Below, in pieces: positions 1 through 12,569 of a DNA stretch of 64,000 nucleotides; position 1 is the stretch's first letter; every line of letters starts with the position of its first letter. A program made the translations under genes and the position numbers. Source of the DNA: Piper betle (lineage: Eukaryota; Streptophyta; Magnoliopsida; Piperales; Piperaceae); the NCBI GenBank assembly GCA_033002965.1, contig JAURVB010008859.1, positions 62,001-126,000 of the forward strand, given 5' to 3'. Below the pieces are notes generated by a model. The model ran no database searches. It saw only the letters and a program-made list of their open reading frames with translations, and was not told where the DNA came from.

Positions 1-1689
1 TGATGTCGAATGCTTGGCTCTATTTATAGAAGTAGGGCAAGTGAAATTCGCAAATTGTTTATCTGCAAATTGTACCTAAGCTAGCCTACATCCACTTTGA
101 AAAGTATTTTATTTTGCCTACGTACTTGTGTATTCTTGTTTGCAAATTGCGCTATTGCCTATTGGCTTTCATCATGCATGGTTCTGATATGGTTAAGGTG
201 GCTACTATCAAATATAAAATGATCCCACAGAGGACTATATTTTTTAATAGTCCCCACGTACAAAGAACTCACAATTCACTGCAATTGGTAAAGTTAATGA
301 ACAGACCAAAGCCATTGTCAATACGGTGATTAACCTGCAAAGAAATCAACATTAACGGCGACTGCGATCCATGATTAATGCAACCCGACACATCCTCAAA
401 TGCGCACATGAACATGGCTGATTGCAAGCAAGCTGGTGTTCACTTTTTTCAGTTGAAGCGACCTTGAAAAGATTTCGACGTCAATTTTATTAATTTTATT
501 TATTTGACCTTTTTTTAAGGTGACTTTCTCTGACCTTTGAAACATTTGAACAGAATCAGTAATTCCCCAGTTACACAAGAGTACTAAAGTTTTTCTGGCT
601 TGGTGGCCATATCAACTGGATGACACTATGCTTTGAGTTTACCAAATTTGTTAAAAAAAATGAGGTTCTCATTGTGGCCTTTTTACCTGGTAAGAAAAGG
701 TGGCGCTTCTTGTGTTTTGTATAAAATTCCCACTGCTCATTCTTCGCCAAACCGACATAACTAAATTGCTGAATAAAATTTAACACTAAGTGAAATTTTA
801 CACTGAATCAAATCTAAATTTCTCCTATATTTCAGTTTGGTTTATTGAAAGCCAATATTATTATATTTATATTAACATAAATTATTATTTTTATAATAAA
901 TATAGTTATAAACATAATTTAACCATTATAATCACATTCAAAATTATTCTATACATAAATATTATATTAAATATCTCAAATAAATTACAAATAAATTTAA
1001 AAAAATTAATAATAACTCACATAAAATTTAAATCTTAATTTTTATTTATTTTTTTGTTGTTTTTCGGTTGATATTGGTTCGGTTCAGTTTAAAACTCAAA
1101 TTTTACACACTTACTATATTCACCTAAGGTCCAAACCAAATCAAACTGACATATTTATTTGGTCGGTTAGTTTGGTTTGGAACGATGTGGTCATCCCTGT
1201 AATTATCACAATGTTTTTTCCCGAGAAAACAGGCCATGATCATACAATATTAAACGCTCCTCTCCATCTGCTACCGGCCTGCCGAGCAGGACCAGGTCGA
1301 CATAAACTGCAAACTAAATATATAATTGCATAGTCAGGGAACTCTTATAATACGATAATATGTATCACTTAGGTTTGTCTTAAGAGAGCATTTTTTATGT
1401 CACTTGAAATGAACAAACAACTAATGTACTTTGGACCCTATTACATATAATTAAGAACCTTGGTTATCATTGAATAAATGGAATTCAAGGCAGTTTAATT
1501 TAATTAGCTGTTGTGGAATCCAAGGTTCGCGACCTGTCCAGATCTTTACGTACACGCATCCACTATTTACGTGCATGCATGAGTTCATATATATTGTCAA
1601 CTTCTTGGAAGCCGAGCAACTATTTGCCAGTCATGATCCATTTCAAGACTTCCAACCCAAATTACCAAGTTACCATTGAACGATTAATA
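1..1689. other. AT-rich intergenic DNA, no gene seen
   Basis: Only short chance reading frames are present, with no family signature, no run of spliceable exons and no codon bias. The stretch from about 840 to 1040 is almost pure A/T. The last part, from about 1690, is the left copy of a duplicated flank described separately. Confidence 0.6.
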
Positions 1690-1948
1690 ATGCCCTTGTT
1701 TTCACTTTGAAATACACTCGTCAATAGCATTGTTAATATTAGTATTAAGTAGGGCTGCTAATTGAGCGAGCTAAATCCTAGAAATTTAACGTTATGCTCG
1801 GCTTAATTCGACTCAAAATTCGATATTTAAATACTCGAACTTGAACTTGATTCAAACTTGAATCGTATAAGTCGAGTTTGAGTAACGCAATTGACTTGAC
1901 TCGATTATAACTAAAACTCGACTCAAAATTTACTCGAACTCGACTCGA
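1690..1948 (+). repeat. Duplicated flank plus left end of a hAT-type MITE (copy 1)
   Basis: Bases 1690-1749 (ending in GTATTAAG) and the following element start TAGGGCTGCTAATTGAGC recur at about 3873-4000 with moderate divergence. The element part continues as a Tyr/Asp/Ser-free, non-coding run rich in the motif ACTCGA. It stops abruptly near 1948, where sequence related to the large LTR begins. I read this as the left part of a MITE copy interrupted by the LTR relic. The exact junction is uncertain by about 10 bases. Confidence 0.6.
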
Positions 1949-2520
1949 TCATGATGTGATGAATGTATAATTATAATTGAAGTGATGAATTGCACAATTT
2001 GATTAATAGTGAATGAATGTTAGTCATCGGATCAAGTAAATTAAATTTGAGCATGCTAATTGACTATAATGTAACTTCGAAAAATATAATAAAATTTGTA
2101 TGAATAAGATGAGTTAGAATTATTTTTACATTGATAATTGTTTGATTATTGATGGATGTTGTTTGTATTGTGAGTGTGTTGATCATGACGAGTTTGATGC
2201 ATCATTAAATTAGTGGGCGTTAGTTTCTAGATTTGATGTGTAGGTATGGAGTAGGAGCTCGCCGCCTAGGCGCGAGGACACGCTTGGAGCTTCTACCAGG
2301 TCTGTTTAAACTCGTCTATGTTTTATCCTTCATTCTGTTGTATGTTTTTTATTGTCAGGTTAAGTGTCCTTTTATCGGATCTCACTTAACTTGGGTCATT
2401 TAGCCGAACAGTTTTTCAGATTAATAAACCCTAAATGATAAGATCCTTCGAGTATGATTTCAAAAATAAGATCTACCATAAGTTATCTTTGGGCCTATTA
2501 TATAAATCCTTTCTCAGGCC

Positions 2521-2556
<36 letters not shown>

Positions 2557-3734
2557 ATATATATACTTTTATCAAATTTTCAGTGAAACAAGAGATGGGG
2601 AAACCGACTGCACGTACCATGAGCGAATGTTGCACCAGTCAAAGCAGGCTCTAGATTAGTGAGTGAACTGTTCCATTCCCGAGGGATCTTAACAACTCCA
2701 TATTTGAGTTCCTCACACCCAGAGAACGTGGAGGTTTACAGATCCTATTAAGTACAACCCATGTCTAGACTTGTGGTTCAAAGGGTACTAAAGGCCTGAG
2801 AGTACTCGGCCTTCGTGCTCAAGGTCAGGAGAATTATAGAGGAAAGGAGGGGGCCTAGGATATGCATGTAGTCATCGGACAAGAAAAAAATGAAATGAGA
2901 AAAATGCCGAAAGAGGCATTAGTAAAGTAGATAGTTCGGGATGCTACTGGGTCTGCAGCCCAGTAGCTCCTCAGTAGGTGTCCTTCAGAGAGTTCTCGAG
3001 AAGTATATGAGTATTTTCTTTCATATGAGAGTTTGCTCTTATAACCAATTTGTTATAGTTATATTTTGGACCAGTAACACTTGTTAGTGATGTATTTTTA
3101 TACTATATGTAGGTGATAACCAGGAGTTGGATGTACCAGCCTGGACGGAGGAGCACTGATGTCGCTTGCGCATGCGTCAGTCGATAGAGTGGTTAATATT
3201 TTGTTTATGATGTTATTACATTAAGAACGATATGATCAAATACTAGGACATGATGATATGACGTGATGAAATACTAAAATATGATGATATGACGTGATTA
3301 AATGCTACGACATGATGATATAATATAAAACGTAAATAGATTGCACGTGTGGGTTGAGACCCAAGCTTCAGAATGAGTATACAGTAGATTAGATTCTGTG
3401 TGAATGAAATTGTTGATATGTGCATATATGTTTATATATATTATTTTGACATGGTGGCCCCTAATTATACTTTTTAGGGGAGACTCTGTTCGTTTTATTT
3501 CAGAATTTTTATTTATTTTGATCGTAATTATATTGGTGTGTAAATTAATTTGCATGTCATCTATGTAGTAGCATGTTAGGATATTGTGTATTCATCCATA
3601 AATGACGAGTCGTATATTCATCTTAAGACGCCGAGATTAAATTTGCACGAGTTAGATTCGGGTTAGCCGACCTAATCGGAGCCCGTAACATACCAGTTCG
3701 GTTTACGAGCGTGAACCAAATTTGGGGTATTACA
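1949..3734 (-). mobile_element. Truncated LTR of the same family as the solo LTR at 19.5 kb
   Basis: This block matches, in reverse complement, the half of the 19528-22511 LTR that begins with TGTAACACC. Shared landmarks are the CGCCGCCTAGGCG segment (near 2270), the T/A microsatellite, the 'gaggagctactgg' type region near 2965 and the end ...GGGGTATTACA at 3734. The GC-rich half of the full LTR (about 21.3-22.5 kb) is missing, so this copy is about 1.8 kb instead of 3 kb and lacks one terminus. Divergence and AT-microsatellite growth suggest it is the older copy. No coding domain of a retroelement is visible. Confidence 0.75.
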
Positions 3735-3872
3735 CCCCCGGCTAAGATAATCTTTATATATATATGGGCGGGGAGACTGTGTTGCACTTTTCCAGCCGTT
3801 GGGTTCAATCTAATGGCTAGAAATTAAATGCCCCCCCCAGTGCCGCACCCTTTGTCCCCCACCGCCACGTGC
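3735..3872. other. Spacer between LTR relic and second flank copy
   Basis: It starts with 'cccccggctaagataatc', nearly the same as the sequence at 4298 inside the second MITE copy. This suggests the LTR inserted at that site in a MITE copy. The remainder has a short C-rich run and no coding signal. Confidence 0.4.
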
Positions 3873-3927
3873 CTTGTTTTCACTTTGAAGTGCTCTCATC
3901 AATAGCGTTGTTAATATTAGTATTAAG

Positions 3928-4751
3928 TAGGACGGCTACTTGAGTGAGTTAGTTAGTGAGAATTTGACGTTCGGCTTGGTTGAACTCAACTCAAAATTCT
4001 ATATTTAAATGCTCGAACTTGAACTTGACAGGAATTAAAATCCTGCAAGTTGAGTTTGAGCAAGGCAGTTGACTCAATTCGGTTATAATTCAAACTTGAC
4101 TAGATAATATAATATAATAATATACATAATATCGTTTGCCTATTTAAAATACATTTAAAACATAAGTAAATGTTATTATTGACTACGTAATAAAGGATAG
4201 GGGTGGTCGGGGTATTTTATTTTTTATTTTTTTATTAAATATAGGTTGTTCTTATAATTGAACAATCCATATTAAAGTTTGAGACATAATCATTATTCTT
4301 CCCCCAACTAAGATAATCTTTATATATATATATATATAAAAGTTTAAATGTAACTAGTTATATTTATTTATATACAATAAAATAACAAAGTAGCATTATA
4401 ACTCAGTTGGGAGAGCGTAGATGGAACATCTAAAGGTCACACAATTCATGCTCACCGTAATATTTAATATCATTTTTTTGTTAAATTAGTCTTCCATTGT
4501 TAATAATTTCCTCCACCCTAATAGAAGGGGGAAATTTATAAATATAATCAAGCTGGTTTCAAATTTCCAAATGAGCTGATTTTGAACTCGTTAAAATTAA
4601 ACTGTTTAATTATATTCGTGCTCAAGTAAAGCTCCAAAAATATAAAAAATATTCGAGTCAATTTCAAGCATATGTGTTCAAAACTCGTTTAATCTTGAAT
4701 CGAGTTTAAATACTAGTTAAACTCGGCTCACTTGTTCATTTAACAGCCCTA
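3928..4751. mobile_element. hAT-type MITE with 8-bp target-site duplication
   Basis: The ends are TAGGACGG... and ...ACAGCCCTA, flanked on both sides by GTATTAAG (3920-3927 and 4752-4759). An 8-bp duplication is the hAT hallmark. Terminal sequences resemble the element at 49312-49972. The interior is non-coding, with ACTCGA-rich arms, an AT-rich centre and a tRNA-like segment at 4393-4459. Length is about 0.8 kb. No transposase is encoded, so it is non-autonomous. Confidence 0.65.
4393..4459 (+). pseudogene. Decayed tRNA-Phe(GAA)-like sequence
   Basis: About 67 bases follow plant cytosolic tRNA-Phe closely in the D arm (CTCAGTTGGGAGAGCG), in the anticodon region (GAA retained in a gat-ggaac-atc stem-loop), in the variable region (AAGGTC) and at the 3' end (GCTCACCG). 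The T loop is damaged: the usual GTTCGATCC is replaced by a shorter AATTC stretch, and the acceptor stem no longer pairs well. It is therefore a tRNA-derived relic and unlikely to be functional. It lies inside a MITE. Confidence 0.6.
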
Positions 4752-4759
4752 GTATTAAG

Positions 4760-7450
4760 ATCAGTGTTTAGTTGAATTAGTTTTAGTGGGAACATTAAAA
4801 CATGCAATATTGACTATGGTAACATTAGAACATGCAATATTGACTGAAAACGGCTAATTTGAAACCGGAAGCTTGAAAGAGTCCGTTGAACGAAGGGAAG
4901 ACGTCAAGCTGCGGCACTGGGGGCCCTACAGATCTGAGCATATCTTTATCCGCATTTCACTCAACTGTCGTCTTATGCGACATCGATGTGCAAAATCGTA
5001 AAATTCTGAGCGGCTTGACGTGGAATTTTGGACTAACGGTTCAGAATGTTCAAAGTACAGGGCCGGCGCGCGGTAGGAAGCTGTGTGTGTGTAAGAACAA
5101 CTCATATTAATATAATGACATAGGTGTGTTAAATTTAAAAAAAAAAACCAATAGCTATTGTATATATATATATATATATATATGAGTTGCTTCCTATGAT
5201 GATCCTAGAATACACTCTACATGGCACTCATTACTAAGCAGAATTCAATGCATCAATTGAATCGTAGACTTTGAATTCGGTTAATACATTGAATTCCAAA
5301 ACGGCAAAAGAGAACTTTTAGGTTAAAATCGATCATATACAAAAATTTTAATTTTGTTAAAATTAATAGGTTATTAGTTATAGAACATATCATTTTAATG
5401 TTATTTTTATGTTTTAATGTTTATTATATTCTATGATATTTTTTCATAATTTTTTTAAAATTTTTTAATTATTTAGAGCTAGTTATTATTTTTGACTCTT
5501 ATCAGAATCGAGTCAACTTTTAATTATGAGAATGCCATCGCTATTTCATCCCCCCTACTCTTTCCCGAACGCCGCCGCCACCCCTGCCTGGCCGCCCCAT
5601 CGCCACCCTCGCCGCCTTGTCACCCCATTGCCCCCCACCCCGCCTCGCCCCACCCAGCTGCCCTGTCGCCACCCATGCCCAGGCCCCTATCGCTGCCCTC
5701 ACTGCCCCATCTCCCGCCGCCGTTGCCCTCTAACCCTCCCCCCCGGATCACCTGTCACTGCCTCCTCACTGCTGTCCAGAATCAGCTAATTTGAGCTGAT
5801 TCCGGAATCAGATAATTCACAAATTGATTTGAGCCGAAAACCATTTTACATTTTTTTACGTGGATTGCTACTGATTCAATTTAAATCGGTGAATTCTGAG
5901 TAGAATCAACCGATTTTTGTAACCCAAATCATATTAACTAATATTAATTACTTGCTTACTACACTCAAGAAGTGGGTATTCTTAACAAAACCTAGCTAAG
6001 GAGAGGGATAAGATCGCGAGGCCATCAAAAGATCAAACCCTTGCTATCTTAAAGCTTTTTTCAGTTCTCAGTTGTGGAGGGATGATTTTCTAACTCGTCT
6101 TCATGGATGATTCAATCGGCCCACGTCAAATAAAGTTCATTTATGGAAAAATTAAAGGGAAAATGTAACGGGATACCCGTAAAAACTCATATATATTGAC
6201 TTTTTTTAAAAGTAAATATATATCACCCTTCTGGTGAAGATGAAATTACCTGCCTTTTATACTAAAGGAAAGTGGTGCATTTACGAAACGCTCTTTTTAT
6301 TAAGAGATCGCGGATGTGGTTGAAAATTTGCAACCACATTGCAATGCATCTACAACCGTTAAAAATTTGCAACCACAAATTTGTGACTTATTTTCCGGAA
6401 AGTGGTGCATTTAGGAGCTCCTAATTAACAACTTACTGTGCAAATAAAAGTATTTTACGGGAATAGCATAGAGTAGTTGATCTTCTGACCCTCACACTGT
6501 TGGTGGAGATTTAGCTAAAAGAATTTAAGAATAATGGCAAGAAAATACTTTAAAATATTAGTGAATTTCCAAAATTTTCTAATTAAACCTGGACCGGAGC
6601 ACTGTCCAACTTACTAACCCCGGTCCATTAAGCCCATACTATCAAAAAATATTGGATGTTCTTTTTAGTTCTTAGAATGTAATTTTTCCAAATATCACAC
6701 ATATAATTTAGTACGAGCCAGTCTTAACATAGTTTAATTATTCCTAATTAGTAATAGGATGTTCTCTGGTTTATATGCCATCCCATATGTCCCCTGACAG
6801 TTCACCGAAGGCCCATTTTTAAACATAAAATTTTTAGGGTCCGTTTGAAAATAATTTTGATGACAAAAAATCCCATTTTTAAACATAAAATTTTTAGGGT
6901 CCGTTTGAAAATAATGTAGACGACAAAAAATCTTAAAATAGTCAATATTACTAATTGAAAGTTGTATTCAATGTATTTTATATAAAAATAATATTAAGTT
7001 AATAATTTTTTGGTGTACACATTAAGCATAATTACAACTAAGTGGGAGTATAAAATAGCCATGATTAAGGGTGGCTAACTTAGAAATAATTATATCATTA
7101 ATTTGATCTCAAAACACATTGAACATGTACTAATTATATTTTTTGGAATATAGATGTACTACATTTAAAATTATTAATAATTTTTACATGCCAATCACAT
7201 AAACCTTAAAAGTAAAAGAGAAAAGAAGTTTAAAAATAAAACAATTGTATTTATGTACACTTAATAAGAGTAATTTATTTAAGACTTTATTAAATCAGTT
7301 TGAGGACGAGCAAGTAAGCTAGCTTCCAGCCGCCTTCCCATGGATGAGGACCGATGCGGCCCCGAGAAAAAAGAACTCATTTGTGCAGTGCTCTTCTAAT
7401 TTATAGTGTATAGTAAGTGCAAATTGCAAAGAGTTAATTAGCTTGATTCC
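4760..7450. other. Intergenic region, low-complexity islands, no gene
   Basis: It contains a (TA)n run at about 5160-5182 and a strikingly C-rich island at about 5540-5770, whose proline-rich frames look like compositional artefacts. A direct repeat of 60 bp lies at 6811-6930. There are no exons, no RNA gene and no recognisable transposon end. The last 300 bases lead into the O-methyltransferase promoter. Confidence 0.5.
6811..6930. repeat. Two-copy tandem repeat, period 60
   Basis: The unit beginning 'cccatttttaaacataaaat' occurs twice, at about 6812 and 6872, with only a few differences near the end of the second unit. It is non-coding and AT-rich. Confidence 0.8.
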
Positions 7451-7558
7451 GTGTGAAACTAACTCTTATAATCTGCTTGGACTATGACCAGGAAGGAGCG
7501 AGGAAATTTGACGGCCAACGTTCATTGTTTCTGATAAACGGTGAACTCACTTGTGTGG

Positions 7559-7568
7559 CTATAAATGC
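7559..7568 (+). promoter_or_regulatory. TATA box of the O-methyltransferase gene
   Basis: CTATAAATGC lies about 130 bases upstream of the chosen start codon. This is compatible with a short 5' UTR. It supports starting the protein at 7699 rather than at the upstream in-frame ATG at 7453, which would precede the TATA box. Confidence 0.6.
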
Positions 7569-7698
7569 AGACAACCACTCCCCTATACAACAGCTTATCT
7601 TCCCCATTTCATCTCTTTTAGTGCTACTTCCAACTTCCCACCAAAACTCACTCACCTTTTTTTTCCAAGCAAAAAACTTCCTCACTCTACGCATTAAG

Positions 7699-8850
7699 AT
7701 GGGCATTACCATGCTAGAAAACATGTCCAAATTCGAACTAGCTGAGGCACACACCTCATTGCTTAATCTTCAGTTTGGTTATATAAACTCAATGGCAATC
7801 AAGTGCGCCGTTGATCTTGGCATACCCAACATCATTAACTCCCATGGCTCCTCTATCTCCCTCTTAGACCTTGCTGCTGCAATTCCGATCCCCCTTGTGA
7901 AAGTGCCTCACCTACTCCGACTCCTTCGCCTCCTCGTTCACTTGGGCGTTTTCACTGTTGATCAGACCGCAAATAATGATCTTGAGCCAGGATATTGTCT
8001 CACCCCCATCTCTGAACTCCTCCTCTTCACTAACGCTCACGCCAAAATGGTGTTGGACCCCTACCTTGTGAACCCATGTTTCTACTTTGGTGATTGGCTC
8101 AAGATGGAGGGCTCGATGCCCTTCGAGCTCTGCCACGGAGGTAGCATGTGGGAGGTGGCGGCTAGGAAGAGTGACTTTAACATGGGATTCAACGCTGCCA
8201 TGGCTAGTGATAGCCAGTTCGTGATGAACACCATCGTGGAGAAGTGCCCACATGTGTTTCAAGGCCTGCGGACGTTGATCGATGTCGGCGGCGGGATTGG
8301 TGTTACTGCTCGGACCATCGCCAAAGCATTCCCTCACTTGGATGTGAAGGTGTTGGATTTGCCCCACGTTGTGGCGCAGATGCCGGCTGATCCTGCTGGT
8401 AAGGTTGAAGCCATAGGAGGAGACATGTTCGAGTATGTCCCGCCTGCAGACGCATTTTTTCTTAAAGTGAGTGCAAGTCCATTTATGCATGGAAGTGGAA
8501 CAGCCTCGTGAAAATATCTCTCATATGAAAAAAATCTCTTGTGAATTATGCAGTGGATACTTCATGACTGGAACGACGAGGAGTGCGTACAGATTTTGCG
8601 CAAGTGCAAGGAGGCGGTGCCACAAGAGGGAGGCAAGGTGATACTTGTAGAAGTGGTGATGAATTCAAAGTCGGGTGATCAGAAGCATTCGCAGGCCCAG
8701 TACTTGACAGATGTGATAATGATGTCGCTAACCACAGGTTGGGAAAGAGATGAAAAAGAATGGTGCAAGATCTTTAGCGACGCAGGCTTCAAGGAGTACA
8801 AGATCACGCCCTGCTTGGGTGTTCGGTCTCTTATCGAGCTTTATCCCTAA
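7699..8850 (+). CDS. ZRP4-type class II O-methyltransferase
   Basis: SAM-dependent methyltransferase that would methylate a hydroxyl of a phenolic or alkaloid-like small molecule in the cytosol; the substrate cannot be read from sequence. Exons: 7699-8466 and 8554-8850, with a short GT-AG intron (GTGAGT...TATGCAG) joining ...FFLK to WILHDW. The protein is 354 residues, the normal family size. An N-terminal helical dimerisation domain covers residues 10-100. The SAM-binding glycine loop LIDVGGGIG is at 193-201, LDLPHVV follows, and GGDMFEYVPPAD precedes the splice. The catalytic base His260 lies in WILHDWNDEEC. The C-terminal TGWERDEKEW is a variant of the family's ERTEKEW. The closest remembered relatives are maize root ZRP4-like enzymes. 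A poly(A) signal AATAAA is at 8994. No breaks are seen. An upstream in-frame extension of 82 codons is present, but it precedes the TATA box and does not look like family sequence. Confidence 0.92.
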
Positions 8851-11333
8851 AAACATTAGCTATACCAGCTTAGAGGTCATGCTAAATGTTGTTAATTTAC
8901 CCTGTCATTGATGTTTGGAAAATGCTCAATTTGGCAGCACCCATATGTTTGTAGTTTGGAGATATGTACTAATTTATCGTGGGTACGACGATTAATAAAG
9001 ATAAATGATGATATATAAGTTGCACCAACAAAGGTAATTATTTTCATTTATTTTAAAGTTTTTCTTCACTTATTAGATAACCAGCTTCTTAACCAATAGA
9101 AGACGCGCTGGACAAATTTTTATTAATATGGATCTCGATTTTGCTTTCTCTGCAGAAGCTTTCACTATAATTTTTGGACACATATATAGATGGCAATTTT
9201 ATATATACGGAAATACTAGGGTATAAACCATTTTTAAATGTAATATTTGTGAACTTACATCATTGATATTAATTTTTTTCTAATAGTTCATATTAGATAG
9301 TTACTAATTAATAATTACGATTAGTTCTTAAATTACCGACAAATGTAATCTGTCAGAAAAAATAATCACAATTCTGGTTCACAAAGTTTATATCTAAAAT
9401 TGAGTTCATACCGTAACATTTTCCACCCCATTAGTATTGTGATCTTAAATTCTCAAAGTTCTCGTCATATCATTTATATAAAAAAATGGTGCGTGCGATG
9501 ACTCAAGTCTTTCCCTTAAGAAACTTCCTTGTACGATTGGCAAAATACCGAAAAGTTAAAAAGTGGAACGAAGAAATTGACGAGTCTGCTTGGTTTAATT
9601 GACTTGGACAGGAATGATAGGGCAAGCATAATATCGTGAATAAATGCAAAGGGACGACTTTGAATTATTAACTTATGTAATAAACATCACCTGTGATCCT
9701 CATGATCCGGTCGTCTCTCCTACAGAAGGATCTAGTTATGCTTCTCCATCGCAATGTCTATTTGCCTCCACAATATTGCAGTGGGAATCACTTTCCTCCC
9801 ACACTTCCACCAACAATTAATTTCTTGTGCCGATAGCGAAAGTCCATGTCACATGAGATATATTAATAGTCGCAGGTCGTCGTTGATCCGCTATTCTTGG
9901 ATTGATTCATGACCCGGAAAATTCTGGGTTTCTTACGTACTCGTGATTTGGGTGGAATAGAGGGGGCGGGTGGTGAAAAGTATTCATTTTGGAGGATGCA
10001 AATTCTCGCAACCTAATGATTATTTCGACAAATTTTGTCTGTTACTCTTTGAAAATACTCTTTAATCATTCATACGAGAAGTCTATTACCATTCTTCATT
10101 TTAAAAATGGATTTTCTACTCGGTTCTTAAATTCTTAATGATGATTTTGTTGGTCTCCTCCGGTATTTCCAAGATAAAAGTTAGTGATTTGAATGGAAGT
10201 TAATCTTAAAGCTTATTTGTTTTATTAATTATATATGAGTTTATTGGTGCATTGTTTAGAACCCCAATTTAATGGACCCAATTTAATTAGAGACATTTTG
10301 GTGAGAACAAGCTTAGTAGGGTACTGAGCATTTGGTCCAGGCTAACCGAACCAAATTACTAAATAGAAATTCAATGATCGGGATTTCATCACCAAAACCA
10401 AATTTAATTTTTACCATAATATAATCGACCAAATCGAAATTCTTATGTTCCATTGCAGAAAAAATCGAAATTTGATGTTGCAGGACTGACACCATGTTCC
10501 CATTGAAGAGTGATATTCGTCAGGTTTATAACATCATTGCGGATATGTTGATGCTTGTACCATAATATTAATCGACCAAACCGAATTCTTTAAGCTCCGG
10601 TGACTAGAACACCTATTAATCCGACAATTTTGATTGTTGAAGTTGACTTCCATAGCCTATACCTCCCGATTGAAGTGGTGGTGAAATTTATCCTACGCTG
10701 GTTTATCTTATATCAGTTGTGGATGATGTTGATGACTTGTATATAAATTAATGGAAAAACCTTATTCCTTTAAGCCTGGCGACTCGTGACACCTATTGCA
10801 AAGGCCCAACAATTTCTGATTGTAGAAGTTTGGTTCCACCTACCCTACACCTACGCCGATTATAGAAGTTGGGTTCCACCTACCCTACACCTACGCCGAT
10901 TGTGACAGTTGGGTTCCACCAAATGATTTGGGAAATGTGGGGAGGTGGTGCATTTAAAGGGGGAGTTTTGCCAGGTGATGATATTTGAGTACCCTCTCAC
11001 CCCACCACTTGTTGAGATTTTATCACATAAAATCCTAAAACTTCATATGTGTTTTGACAAGACAAACTAATAAAGGATAAAAGATAAGATGACACACAAA
11101 ACTAAAGTGAAAATTTTCCAATAAAAGAAAAACTACAACCAAATACATAAGATGATTATAATTACTCACAATTACAAATTATAGATAAAAGGTAGAGAAA
11201 AAATGAAAATTAACTACTCTTGGTCTTGTCGAAGAACCCAAATGTCTTCTCCTCACAACGAATAATTTCACTTTTTTCTCCCACATGCACTACCAATGGT
11301 GACCCTGTGTATATATCTACAACTACAACCTCT
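8851..11333. other. Intergenic DNA with a 40-bp tandem repeat
   Basis: No coding signal. At 10818-10920 a unit of 40 bases ('...gttccacctaccctacacct') occurs two and a half times. The rest is AT-rich, unique-looking sequence. Confidence 0.5.
10818..10920. repeat. Tandem repeat, period 40, about 2.5 copies
   Basis: Units start at about 10818, 10858 and 10898 and share 'ttccacctaccctacaccta'. It is non-coding. Confidence 0.8.
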
Positions 11334-11490
11334 AACTGGAGCACACTCCAATTAAGAATACACTTAACCTCTAATTAAAAAACTAACTGGAGCACACTCC
11401 AATTAAGAATACACTTAACCTTCAATTAAAAAATTAACTGAAACACACTCCAATTAAGAATACACTCAACCTCTAATTAAAAAAATACTC
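11334..11490. repeat. Tandem repeat, period 51, three copies
   Basis: Units begin at 11334, 11385 and 11436 with 'aactggagcacactccaatt', or 'aactgaaacacactcc' in the third. They are separated by oligo-A runs. No coding role is seen. Confidence 0.85.
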
Positions 11491-12569
11491 TAACTAGGAA
11501 AACTCAAAAGTAACTATAAATGGGTAGACACATATCTTGTGAGAAGATGCTCTCCCCCTCTAAGAGAGAGACGGAGAGCCTCACTGTAAACCCTCACAGT
11601 GAAAGCAAATAATACACCCTTCAATTGTACTATATTTATCTGCACATGTACAACTACATATTTATAGATAATAAATACAAAATATTATATACAAAATATG
11701 ACCAACCTCTTGAATACAAAGAGTCAAATACCAAATACTCCTCCTTTTTTATAATTCTACTCGAATTCTTCGTACCTCTTAGAGTAACTTTATGTCTTTA
11801 TGCTCCATGCCTTCTCGCATTCATCATATAATGTGGAACTCCAACAAAATTCATCAGAGAGAACATAAACACTAGCAAATTACAAGTTACAACCAGAGTT
11901 TCTATGTATGTAGACAATAACAAAAGGTGAACGAGATGAAAATCTAACCAAGCGTCTAGATTATATTGTTAATTTTATAGCCAATCCATTCAAATAGCTA
12001 GAACACCAAATAAGCCTATTATCAACATGAACTAACTAGCTAGCCAACTCATAGTATTGAGCGGAAACCCTACATGATAAATATGTTTATAAATAGCAAA
12101 CAGAGCGAAACAAAATAAAAGGGAGAAAAAGAAGTTTATTTTTCCATTAATTTTGTGCAGGTGTTCGTTTTAAAAAAAGTACAAAATGGTATTATCAATT
12201 TTTTCAAAATAAATTATGCACTGTATTCTCGATAAATGCGCCATTAAATACATGCTATATCAAATGAGCTGTGGGTCTTACGGTGGATACATGCCTTTGC
12301 ACATTAAGGAACCACATCTATTACGTGATGCGCGCAAACCTCCAAATGACTGGAGTTTATTGGGCGTCCCTTAGAGCAGTGTGTATAATTATAAGATAAA
12401 AGCTTGCCTTAGCAAAAGGTTTATATCGCATATCAGCAAGATGGCAGAAAAGTATCGTGCACCATATTTTAACTTGAACCGTCCAATTACAAGAACTTTG
12501 ATGCTAAATAAAAAATATATTACCCCTTCCCCCTCCACCAACGCTGGCGTCGACTAGTTCTCTACACTC
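11491..12569. other. Intergenic DNA, nothing recognised
   Basis: No exon, RNA gene or transposon terminus was recognised here. The reading frames present are short and compositionally random. Confidence 0.5.

Noticed and set aside
4393..4459. Functional tRNA-Phe gene
   Set aside because: The T loop is shortened and the acceptor stem does not pair, so it is called a relic.
5492..5794. Proline-rich frame of 100 codons
   Set aside because: It comes from a C-rich low-complexity island, with two overlapping frames equally open and no start context or splicing partner.
7453..7698. 82-codon N-terminal extension of the O-methyltransferase
   Set aside because: It starts upstream of the likely TATA box, has no family similarity, and the ATG at 7699 gives the normal family length.
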